7,042 bases of DNA. Source: SLJN01 sp964505385. Lineage in GTDB: Bacteria; Bacteroidota; Rhodothermia; Balneolales; Natronogracilivirgulaceae. Shown here one piece after another: positions 1 through 5,438 of this stretch. Position numbers and translations under genes: made by a program. Numbering within the stretch: position 1 is the stretch's first letter; each line of letters begins with the position of its first letter. Under the pieces are notes generated by a model. It was not told the DNA's origin and made no database searches. It saw nothing but the letters and a program-made list of their open reading frames with translations. Location: positions 1 to 7,042 of the forward strand of contig CAZDIA010000092.1 of the NCBI GenBank assembly GCA_964505385.1, written 5' to 3'.

Positions 1-55
1 ACCCTTGCAGGGTCTCCTTCGTCGACCGCTTCAAGGGGGTAGGGAGGTGCCCACC
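1..55. repeat. Palindrome-dense GC-rich window edge, possibly part of a dispersed repeat
   Basis: This stretch lies downstream of the first ATP-grasp gene. It contains several small dyads: ACCCT (1-5) with AGGGT (9-13) around a 3-base loop, the hexamer GTCGAC at 21-26, and GAGGTG (44-49) with CACCTC (52-57), which runs into the stop codon of that gene. It is visibly richer in G and C than the other intergenic DNA here. No T-tract follows the dyads in the minus direction, so it is not a standard intrinsic terminator. It may be the end of a repeat that continues outside the window; that is inference. Confidence 0.25.
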
Positions 56-1357
56 TCACTTTTTCGCCGGGTGGAATCGTCCCTTTAAATCCATTTCCTG
101 AATGCAGGTGTCGTAGTTTTCCAGTAATGTTTTTTGATCAGGGGCTCCCATGTAGATCAGGGCGCAGATAAAGCTGTAGCTGTCCTGCTCGGGGAGGTCG
201 GAAAGGTTCATGCCGGGGGAGATGTCCAACTGGATTACGGTACCGGGATATCGTTGCTCCAACTCCTTGATTTTGGCCTCGTCCGGAACCGATTCAACCC
301 AGGCATCTTCGAATTCACGGTGAAATATGGCGGCGGCGACATCAAAGCGGCCTTTGCCGGCCGGTATTTCCGGGAGCTTTCTCACAGCCAGGTCCACCGG
401 AAACTGGTGATTGGAAACCCCATCCACTTTCTGAAACAGATCGCTGTGATGCTGGGCAACGCGGGTATTGACTTCCAACATATGGATTTTATCCAGCTCA
501 AGATCCCAGAAAAATTCCATGTTAAAAGCGGAATTGTTGAACCCGATGTGACGCAGCAACTGTTCGGCAATTTCTTTCATCTCATCCTGCACCCGGTCGG
601 GCAGGGTTGACGGATACTGATACCGGAAAAACACCGAGTGATCCGGATAGCGGATAGAATCAACTATGCCGTGGCTGTAGAGTTTGTTGTCGTACATACA
701 CCCTTCGAGGGTGCACTGGAATCCGCCGATCAGCTCTTCGGCCAGAAAGTGGTGGCCGCTCACACTGCTTACGGCTTCCGGCATGTCGAGATCGAGGTGA
801 TCAAGCAGGATATCAAACGGACGCGAAATGCGGGTGACGTTTTCGCGGATCACCGGCAGCGCCGCATCAAGGTCTTCCCGGTTGGTGATTTTAAATCCGA
901 GGTGTGATCCGAACGATTTCACAGGTTTGATCCAGAACGGATAATCCAACGTGATTTGGTTGTGAGGGTTGTCATCAAACGGATCAAAAATGCAGAAATT
1001 CGGAATGTGTTCGGGGATCGATTCTTTCTGCACCATCCGGCTCCAGTATTTGTGCTCGCATTTTATAAAACTTTCCACGGATGCCGAACGGAGCCCGAAT
1101 TTTTCGCTCAGCACCGGTACCATCGTACTTACGGGAAAATCCATATAGCCGATCACTCCGTCGATCGGACCGTCAAATGCTGATAGCCGTTCTTCGGCTT
1201 TTTGGAGCAGTTCAAGCACCGGGTATTCTTCCTGTTCCGTAACTTCTTTATAGGTTAAAAGTTCGTGAAATGCGAACTGATCGGCGCCCGGAAGTGCTTC
1301 AAGTTTATTTCGGTTGAAGTCATTTAAACCGATGATAAATATATTTTTTCTGTTCAT
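56..1357 (-). CDS. ATP-grasp domain ligase-like protein, paralogue 1 (433 aa)
   Basis: This is a predicted cytoplasmic ATP-grasp enzyme, a superfamily that activates a carboxylate as an acyl-phosphate and joins it to an amine, thiol or similar group. Residues 1-95 form a pre-ATP-grasp region opening with a hydrophobic strand (IFIIGLN). The segment around K103 (HKYWSRMVQK) starts the ATP-grasp core. FWIKPVKSFGS (141-151) gives the ATP-binding lysine K144 and glycine loop. AEELIGG (206-212) is the adenine-side acidic hinge. N279/E281 and E295-x-N297-x-R299 are the expected Mg-ATP ligands. A conserved tail of about 100 residues carries EQDSYS (390-395). There is no signal peptide or membrane segment. 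It aligns end to end with the next gene upstream, at roughly 40-50% identity by eye. The ATG at 1357 matches the paralogue's N-terminus, although no Shine-Dalgarno is seen. Substrates are unknown; a peptide, amino-acid or carboxylate-amine ligase is the broad guess. The gene looks more GC-rich than its paralogue. Confidence 0.85.
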   Translation of the reverse strand: MNRKNIFIIGLNDFNRNKLEALPGADQFAFHELLTYKEVTEQEEYPVLELLQKAEERLSAFDGPIDGVIGYMDFPVSTMVPVLSEKFGLRSASVESFIKCEHKYWSRMVQKESIPEHIPNFCIFDPFDDNPHNQITLDYPFWIKPVKSFGSHLGFKITNREDLDAALPVIRENVTRISRPFDILLDHLDLDMPEAVSSVSGHHFLAEELIGGFQCTLEGCMYDNKLYSHGIVDSIRYPDHSVFFRYQYPSTLPDRVQDEMKEIAEQLLRHIGFNNSAFNMEFFWDLELDKIHMLEVNTRVAQHHSDLFQKVDGVSNHQFPVDLAVRKLPEIPAGKGRFDVAAAIFHREFEDAWVESVPDEAKIKELEQRYPGTVIQLDISPGMNLSDLPEQDSYSFICALIYMGAPDQKTLLENYDTCIQEMDLKGRFHPAKK

Positions 1358-1437
1358 AATTTGTTAGATATCCGGAATTTTTCAGATATGTGAATCACAA
1401 TTCTGCTTAATTAGTGTCTGTAAGATAATTTTAAGTG

Positions 1438-1553
1438 CTCTAAAAAAACGCCGGGCTCAAAGTGCGCGAAGTCCCGGAAAGCGCAGTCCCGAACGATATC
1501 GGGACGAGCATTTTCGGGGCAAGCAGAACGAAGATATTGGCGTTTTCTCAGAG
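1438..1553. repeat. Structured intergenic element with 15-bp imperfect terminal inverted repeats
   Basis: The ends 1438-1452 and 1539-1553 are inverted repeats matching at 13 of 15 positions, with a perfect 8-bp core (AAAACGCC with GGCGTTTT). Inside, GCTC (1455-1458) pairs with GAGC (1506-1509) and encloses two abutting hairpins: TGCGC (1463-1467) with GCGCA (1481-1485), and GTCCCGA (1486-1492) with TCGGGAC (1499-1505). That is a closed three-way junction on an outer stem. I see no coding sequence and no clear target-site duplication. The compact fold and terminal repeats suggest a miniature dispersed element or a structured RNA. Sequences of this GTCCCGA-TCGGGAC type are familiar to me from Bacteroidota intergenic DNA, but copy number cannot be judged from one window. 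Confidence 0.55.
1442..1546 (-). terminator. Probable intrinsic terminator of the upstream ATP-grasp gene
   Basis: Read on the minus strand, the structured element ends with GGCG followed by seven T residues (1448-1442), where the outer stem closes. It starts a few bases after the stop codon at 1557. A stable stem plus a T-run directly downstream of a gene is the pattern of a Rho-independent terminator, although the loop is unusually large and internally branched. If it is active, the 433-aa paralogue at 56-1357 would need read-through or its own promoter. Confidence 0.45.
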
Positions 1554-1556
1554 TTA

Positions 1557-2888
1557 CTAATTAGTGGTGTCTACCCGTTGGCCCGGAGGAAGTTCACCAA
1601 CCGGTCTGAATTCGAATTTGAGCTTTTCTACACATGCGTGATATTTGCGGTGAAGGTCACGGTAGTTATTAGCACCGACAAAAATCCATGCCAGATCATA
1701 ACTATAGCTGTCTTGTTCAAACATATCATGGAGCCGCAATCCCTCATGTACTTTGATGTCAATCAGAACGCCTGGTATCTCCTTTTCGATGGCCTGGAGT
1801 TCTTCCGCGGTGGGGATTCTTGTGACGATGGCATCCTCCCACTTGCGGTAGAAAAACTTGGATGCACGGTTAAATTCGCCTTTGCGGTACGGAAACCTGG
1901 GGTCTCTGTCCATGCCGACTTCAACCGTTATCTGGTGATTCGAAGCGCCATCTACTTTTTCAAATAAATCACTGTGAGACTGTGAGATGCGTGTATTTAT
2001 CTCCAGGAGCCAAATCTTGTCGGTAGATTGATTCCAGAAAAACTCGATATTGAACGGGTGGTTATCATAACCCGTATGAGTCAGAACCTTTTCGGAAATA
2101 TCGGTCATACGTTGCTGAACTTTTTTAGGAAGCCGGGATGGGTAATCGTAATGCAGAAAGGTGGATTTATTCCTGTGCCGGATCGAATCAACAACACCGT
2201 GGATGTTAATTTTGCCATGGAACATATATCCTTCAAGGGTGCATTGCCGGCCTCCGATGAGTTGCTCGGCAATACAGTAGAAGCCATCCACGCGGCGTAT
2301 GTGATCAGGCATGTCTACATTTACCATGATTTCGTTAAAAGGTTCAGCCATTCGCCCGATGTGTTCGCGGATCACTTGGATTGCGCGATAAAACTCCTTC
2401 TTGTTCTTGATACGAAATCCCAGGTATGATCCCACCGACTTAATCGGTTTGAGCCAGAAAGGAAATTTAATGTTAACACCATCGAGCGGATCATCTGCAA
2501 AAGGATTGATAGCGGCAAATTGGGGGATACAATCCGGGACAACTTCTTTTTGCACTACCCGGCTCCAGTATTTGTGCTGGCACATCATAATGCTTTCAAG
2601 TGTTGGCCGGGGCAGATTATGTTTTTCCCGCAGGATGGGTGTCATCATGCTTATCGGAAAATCTATGTAGGTAACGATTGCATCCACTGAACCGTTAAAT
2701 TTGTTTAGTTTATCCTCCAGCTCACCCATCATACCGGGGAGATCGTAAGACTCGGCATCTTCGGCTTCTTCAGGGGGGATAAGACCGTGAAAATTATATT
2801 CATCAAAATTCTTAAGAGATTTGAGTTTTTCATGATTGAACTCGTTGAGTCCTATCATGAAAATATTCTTTTGATCAAAAGCATTCAT
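1557..2888 (-). CDS. ATP-grasp domain ligase-like protein, paralogue 2 (443 aa)
   Basis: This is the second member of the tandem ATP-grasp pair, with the same architecture as the 433-aa protein downstream. It has a pre-ATP-grasp N-terminus (IFMIGLN at 9-15), then CQHKYWSRVVQK (103-114). FWLKPIKSVGS (144-154) carries ATP-binding K147, and AEQLIGG (207-213) is the acidic hinge. The metal/ATP ligands are N280/E282 and E296-x-N298-x-R300. The signature HSDLFEKVDGASNHQ (305-319) is nearly identical in both copies, and EQDSYS (391-396) closes the C-terminal part. All expected ATP-grasp residues are present, so both paralogues look catalytically competent. E-x-N-T-R recalls biotin carboxylase, but the Q-x-E that follows there is missing. 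No targeting signal is seen. The start at 2888 gives a four-residue longer N-terminus than the paralogue; M11 is a less likely alternative because it would remove the first strand. Substrates cannot be inferred. Confidence 0.87.
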   Translation of the reverse strand: MNAFDQKNIFMIGLNEFNHEKLKSLKNFDEYNFHGLIPPEEAEDAESYDLPGMMGELEDKLNKFNGSVDAIVTYIDFPISMMTPILREKHNLPRPTLESIMMCQHKYWSRVVQKEVVPDCIPQFAAINPFADDPLDGVNIKFPFWLKPIKSVGSYLGFRIKNKKEFYRAIQVIREHIGRMAEPFNEIMVNVDMPDHIRRVDGFYCIAEQLIGGRQCTLEGYMFHGKINIHGVVDSIRHRNKSTFLHYDYPSRLPKKVQQRMTDISEKVLTHTGYDNHPFNIEFFWNQSTDKIWLLEINTRISQSHSDLFEKVDGASNHQITVEVGMDRDPRFPYRKGEFNRASKFFYRKWEDAIVTRIPTAEELQAIEKEIPGVLIDIKVHEGLRLHDMFEQDSYSYDLAWIFVGANNYRDLHRKYHACVEKLKFEFRPVGELPPGQRVDTTN

Positions 2889-2929
2889 GGTATATTATTT
2901 TAACTATATAGGTAGGCACATAACCGGCG

Positions 2930-3016
2930 GTTTGCCAGCAACTTATATACGCTGAATGTCGAAGGTATATTACATTTTTTTACAAATTAAATTACACATG
3001 ATTAGTTTGCCGGCAA
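2930..3016. promoter_or_regulatory. Two copies of GTTTGCCRGCAA, candidate operator pair
   Basis: GTTTGCCAGCAA lies at 2930-2941 and GTTTGCCGGCAA at 3005-3016. They differ at one base and are exactly 75 bp apart. The second contains the perfect 10-bp palindrome TTGCCGGCAA (3007-3016); in the first the centre is broken by one base. Two spaced dyads upstream of a gene are compatible with binding of a dimeric repressor with looping (LacI-type operators look like this). No regulator gene is in the window, so the assignment is tentative. Confidence 0.3.
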
Positions 3017-3052
3017 GCATCAAACGAGATCATTTTTTCTTGAAGATATGAG

Positions 3053-3152
3053 GAATTGAAGATGTCAAGATGTAAAGAAGTAAAGATTTAAAGAAATAGT
3101 CAGAAGAGAATCTTGACATCTTGAATTCTTTACATCTTTACTTCTTTATCAT
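3053..3152. repeat. Inverted pair of degenerate 8-bp-period tandem repeats
   Basis: From 3053 to 3100 the sequence runs as six consecutive octamers resembling GATGTAAA (for example GATGTCAA at 3061, GATGTAAA at 3069, GAAGTAAA at 3077, GATTTAAA at 3085). From 3113 to 3152 the same octamer runs in reverse orientation (TTGACATC, TTGAATTC, TTTACATC, TTTACTTC and a degenerate last unit). Positions 3073-3095 match the reverse complement of 3126-3148 at 22 of 23 bases. Positions 3057-3070 match that of 3111-3124 at 13 of 14. These two pairings interleave, so they could form a pseudoknot or two alternative hairpins. There is no open frame. Confidence 0.7.
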
Positions 3153-3218
3153 TTAACGATACAGACAAAACTTTTAATTATCTGCCACACTGATGACCTG
3201 TAACACTGTATCACTAAA

Positions 3219-4373
3219 CTAATCCAATCCTTCACTCGGATAAGTACCTAAAAGTTTGAAGTAAGCTGATTTATTTTCTATTTCGTTCAGCGCTTTTGTG
3301 ACGTGGGGTGAGCTGGAATTACCTTCAATATCCAGGTAAAACATGTACTGCCAGGGCTTTCCGGGGCGTGGCCGGGATTCCAGCTTGGTCATGTTGATCC
3401 CGTGCTGGTCAAGTACATTCAGGCAGCGGATCAGCGCTCCCTTTTCGTGGACGGTGGCAAACATCAGGGAGGTTTTGCAGGGGAGCTGCGGATCGCAAAC
3501 GACAGGATCAGGCGCTACAATCACAAAGCGGGTATAATTTTCAGGTTGGTTTTCCAGGTCTTTTTCGATGATATGCAGGTTGTACAGCTCAGCCGCATAG
3601 GAGCTGGCAATGGCAGCCTGGGAAAGATCAGCATCCTCATAAACTTTTTGCGCCGACATGGCAGTGTCGGTATAAGATTCTATTTTACACCTCGGAAGGC
3701 GTGCAAGGAACTGGCTGCATTGGGTTATGGCCTGAGGGTGCGAGAGAATCCGCCGGATGTTTTCCACCTGGATCGGTTCAATGGCCATAAGACAATGGTT
3801 GATCCGCAAGACTTCTTCGCCGGTAATGTGCATTTTGTACTCACCAAGCAGATCGTAAGTGTCGTTGATGGAACCGGCTGTGGTGTTTTCAATCGGCAAA
3901 ATGGCGGTGTCCGCTTCACCTTTATCGACAGCGGAGACCGCTTCTTCGAAGCTCTGAAACCCGATACAATGCACTTGGTCGTAGCGCTCCGAAAAGTGAT
4001 GGATGGCCGCCTGGTGGCTATAAGCGCCCTGCGTTCCCTGATAAGCCACAGATACCTTGGTGGCCTCAAGCCGGTCATTCTGATGATCGACCAGTGAATG
4101 CGTTTGATATCTGACCGATTGCATGATGATCTCCCGAAACAGCTGTTCGGCAAAATAGGGATCAAGTCCGGCATCCGTAGCAAGATCCCGGATTTTTTTC
4201 AACAGCTTTTCTTCCCGTTCGGTGTCACGGATCAGGTTTTGGTCATCGATTTTTTTGGAAAACACCTCGCGCACCACGCGTTGCCTTTCAGCAAGTGTAT
4301 CAATGAGTTGATGATCCAGTTGATCGATTAATTTCCGGTATTGTTCAAGTTTTTCGTCAGTGTGATCCGCCAT
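3219..4373 (-). CDS. pheA: Bifunctional chorismate mutase / prephenate dehydratase (P-protein)
   Basis: It converts chorismate to prephenate and then to phenylpyruvate, the committed cytoplasmic branch to phenylalanine. Residues 1-95 are an AroQ-type helical chorismate mutase. Aligned by eye to the E. coli P-protein, all active-site positions are kept: R13, R30, K41, D50, R53, E54, S86 and Q90. The prephenate dehydratase domain follows (about 106-285), beginning VAYQGTQGAYS (109-119) and ending with the catalytic TRF motif (281-283). The ACT domain (about 299-380) retains GAL (312-314) and ESRP (332-335), the residues that bind phenylalanine, so end-product feedback inhibition is expected. 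At 384 aa it is essentially the E. coli length, with no truncation. The ATG at 4373 lacks a Shine-Dalgarno but leaves a normal-length N-terminal helix. No other aromatic biosynthesis gene is adjacent. Confidence 0.96.
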   Translation of the reverse strand: MADHTDEKLEQYRKLIDQLDHQLIDTLAERQRVVREVFSKKIDDQNLIRDTEREEKLLKKIRDLATDAGLDPYFAEQLFREIIMQSVRYQTHSLVDHQNDRLEATKVSVAYQGTQGAYSHQAAIHHFSERYDQVHCIGFQSFEEAVSAVDKGEADTAILPIENTTAGSINDTYDLLGEYKMHITGEEVLRINHCLMAIEPIQVENIRRILSHPQAITQCSQFLARLPRCKIESYTDTAMSAQKVYEDADLSQAAIASSYAAELYNLHIIEKDLENQPENYTRFVIVAPDPVVCDPQLPCKTSLMFATVHEKGALIRCLNVLDQHGINMTKLESRPRPGKPWQYMFYLDIEGNSSSPHVTKALNEIENKSAYFKLLGTYPSEGLD

Positions 4374-4444
4374 AAGTCGTATTAAAATTTGAAAGCGGGA
4401 AGATACATCAAATTACTGATGAAAAACGAGGCAAAAATTTAAAA

Positions 4445-4466
4445 TTGCATTATTGACTTTATGCAA
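4445..4466 (-). promoter_or_regulatory. TTGCAT-N10-ATGCAA dyad upstream of pheA
   Basis: TTGCAT (4445-4450) and ATGCAA (4461-4466) form a perfect 6-bp inverted repeat with a 10-bp spacer, about 70-95 bp before the pheA start. On the minus strand the motif begins with TTTGCAT and is followed by an AT-rich block (TTTTAAATTTTTG). This arrangement could combine an upstream promoter box with an operator. The spacing to a plausible downstream box does not fit the Bacteroidota consensus exactly, so promoter assignment is weak. Confidence 0.25.
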
Positions 4467-4478
4467 AGTATGGAGGTT

Positions 4479-4527
4479 TCTAACCGCAGAGCAGACTCAG
4501 AAAAAGCTGCAAAGCTCTGCGGTTAGA
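4479..4527 (-). terminator. Perfect 14-bp hairpin after the outer-membrane protein gene
   Basis: Positions 4479-4492 and 4514-4527 are perfectly complementary over 14 bp (the core includes AACCGCAGAGC), with a 21-base loop. The hairpin starts 11 bases beyond the stop codon of the minus-strand beta-barrel gene. Neither strand has a T-run right after the stem, so it is not a textbook intrinsic terminator. It may act as a transcript 3'-end stabiliser, a Rho-assisted end, or part of the pheA 5' leader. Confidence 0.4.
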
Positions 4528-4538
4528 GTACTAATAGA

Positions 4539-5144
4539 TTAGAAACGGATGCCAAATCTGAAGTTTGGGAAAGCAAATGTTCCAAGCGTAAATGTAGCAC
4601 GATCGATATCAACATCCTCACCTCCGATTTCTGCATCCAGGTAACTTCGGTAATTCAATCCGTAACCTACTTCTATACCTGTATATAATCGTTGCAGAAA
4701 GTGCATATCCATACCGGTGATGGCATTCAAGCCGAGACCGAAAAACCCATTGCCATCGTAGTTTCTATCGGTTTCGTCATCACGTTCACGGCGAGTCGTT
4801 CGATAGCTGATAGGCAATTCAGCACCATAATACACCGAAATCCGGTCATGCGAAAAAAAATGCCATTCAATTCCCGGAGCGAGATTAAGTTGAAAATTGC
4901 TTGTTCGGCGGTCTTCATCCTCACGATCACTTTGATACGTAATTGCACCCCGTGTACGGTAGGCGGTGTTATCATCAGGGAAAGTTCGCAGGCGAAATTG
5001 GTTAAAAGAGACCGGGTTATCACTGAATGGAGTAACACCAATTTCAAAAGTTCGGTCTCCGCTGCCGGCCACATCCTGAGCTGATGCAGTATTAAGATTA
5101 CATAATAGGAGCAGAACAAAAGTTAATATAAATAGCTTAATCAT
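4539..5144 (-). CDS. Secreted outer-membrane beta-barrel protein, function unknown (201 aa)
   Basis: A positively charged start (MIK), a leucine-rich core and ASA before Q form a type I signal peptide, with cleavage expected after A22. The mature part lacks transmembrane helices and is built of alternating amphipathic strands with aromatic girdles. Charged, polar turns separate the strands, including a DRED-type loop and an RRERDDETD loop. The chain ends in FRFGIRF: a C-terminal phenylalanine with alternating hydrophobic residues, the signal recognised by the BAM machinery. The size fits a small barrel of about eight strands in the outer membrane. Segments such as GIEWHFFS, YYGAELPIS and LYTGIEVGYGLNYRS follow a pattern common in Bacteroidota barrels. 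A five-residue longer start at 5159 is open, but the chosen ATG has a good Shine-Dalgarno and gives a cleaner signal peptide. No ligand or transport role can be assigned. Confidence 0.8.
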   Translation of the reverse strand: MIKLFILTFVLLLLCNLNTASAQDVAGSGDRTFEIGVTPFSDNPVSFNQFRLRTFPDDNTAYRTRGAITYQSDREDEDRRTSNFQLNLAPGIEWHFFSHDRISVYYGAELPISYRTTRRERDDETDRNYDGNGFFGLGLNAITGMDMHFLQRLYTGIEVGYGLNYRSYLDAEIGGEDVDIDRATFTLGTFAFPNFRFGIRF

Positions 5145-5150
5145 GATATA

Positions 5151-5155
5151 CCTCT
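5151..5155 (-). promoter_or_regulatory. Shine-Dalgarno AGAGG deciding the barrel protein start
   Basis: On the minus strand AGAGG sits six bases before the ATG at 5144. It falls inside the short extension that would result from using the ATG at 5159, which has only AT-rich sequence upstream. This favours the internal start. It is the only strong ribosome-binding site I see in the window. Confidence 0.55.
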
Positions 5156-5297
5156 GCATGAATTAAATTTAAGTTGCCATTATCAAATTTATCCATAAGC
5201 AATCTGGATGCAGTAATATAGGATATAATTACAAAATAATCTGAAAGTGTTGCATACATTTTTGGAATTCATGCTCACTTAATCTCAAACCACTAAT

Positions 5298-5318
5298 GAC
5301 AAACGAGAAACGACAAAC
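5298..5318. repeat. Three tandem 7-bp units (GACAAAC-type)
   Basis: GACAAAC, GAGAAAC and GACAAAC follow one another without gaps at 5298, 5305 and 5312. They lie in the divergent region between the barrel protein and decarboxylase genes. The unit is purine-rich and A-heavy like the octamer repeat near 3053-3152, but with a different period. There is no known function. Confidence 0.5.
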
Positions 5319-5391
5319 ACGGCAGATCAGTCCGAAATAAATTGCAGCACTGTTAATCAGTGATGAATCGGTGCATTACTTTATCTTATAT

Positions 5392-5405
5392 TGATCATGT
5401 GATCA
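5392..5405 (+). promoter_or_regulatory. TGATCA-TG-TGATCA dyad upstream of the decarboxylase
   Basis: Two TGATCA hexamers separated by two bases form a 14-bp near-perfect dyad 34-47 bases before the decarboxylase ATG. The size suits a dimeric helix-turn-helix regulator, and the half-sites resemble those of the CRP/FNR family only loosely. A TATATT string just upstream (5387-5392) could be part of a promoter. The position near the likely transcription start supports a regulatory role; this is inference. Confidence 0.3.
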
Positions 5406-5438
5406 CTTTTTTGCAGAACTTTTAATCCCGTTATCATT

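Larger units (their letters stand above)
2889..3218. other. Gene-free region between pheA and the ATP-grasp pair (330 bp)
   Basis: I see no coding sequence on either strand. The part next to the ATP-grasp start (2889-3000) is AT-rich and should contain its promoter, but I could not place convincing -33/-7 or -35/-10 boxes. The part next to the pheA stop holds the 8-bp-period inverted repeats (3053-3152). The copies of GTTTGCCRGCAA at 2930-2941 and 3005-3016 lie within and at the edge of the AT-rich part. No T-run terminator follows pheA directly. Confidence 0.6.

Noticed and set aside
134..610. Plus-strand open frame opposite the first ATP-grasp gene (158 aa)
   Set aside because: It is antisense to conserved ATP-grasp motifs, including the E-x-N-x-R region, and the protein resembles no family. 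Similar antisense frames at 638-907, 956-1183, 1578-1967 and 2028-2429 were dropped for the same reason.
1463..1505. tRNA or CRISPR repeat reading of the adjacent hairpins
   Set aside because: There is no acceptor stem, T-loop or anticodon arrangement, and no regularly spaced direct repeats. The fold is explained by the 116-bp element.
56..2888. Biotin carboxylase identity for the ATP-grasp proteins
   Set aside because: The E-N-T-R motif matches, but the following Q-x-E catalytic residues are absent, the N- and C-terminal regions differ, and no biotin carrier or carboxyltransferase gene is nearby.
2960..2986. Bacteroidota-type -33/-7 promoter for the 443-aa ATP-grasp gene
   Set aside because: TTTG and TACCTTCG on the minus strand resemble the boxes, but the 15-base spacer is too short for the consensus of about 19-21 bases.
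3402..4097. Long plus-strand open frame opposite pheA (231 aa)
   Set aside because: It lies wholly antisense to the well-supported pheA, has no recognisable domain and mirrors the codon structure of the real gene.
4374..4480. Phenylalanine-rich leader peptide attenuator before pheA
   Set aside because: No short open frame with runs of Phe codons followed by mutually exclusive hairpins could be found in the upstream region.
4692..5119. Alternative frames over the beta-barrel gene on both strands (130 aa each)
   Set aside because: The chosen frame has a signal peptide, barrel strands and a terminal phenylalanine. The others have none of these.
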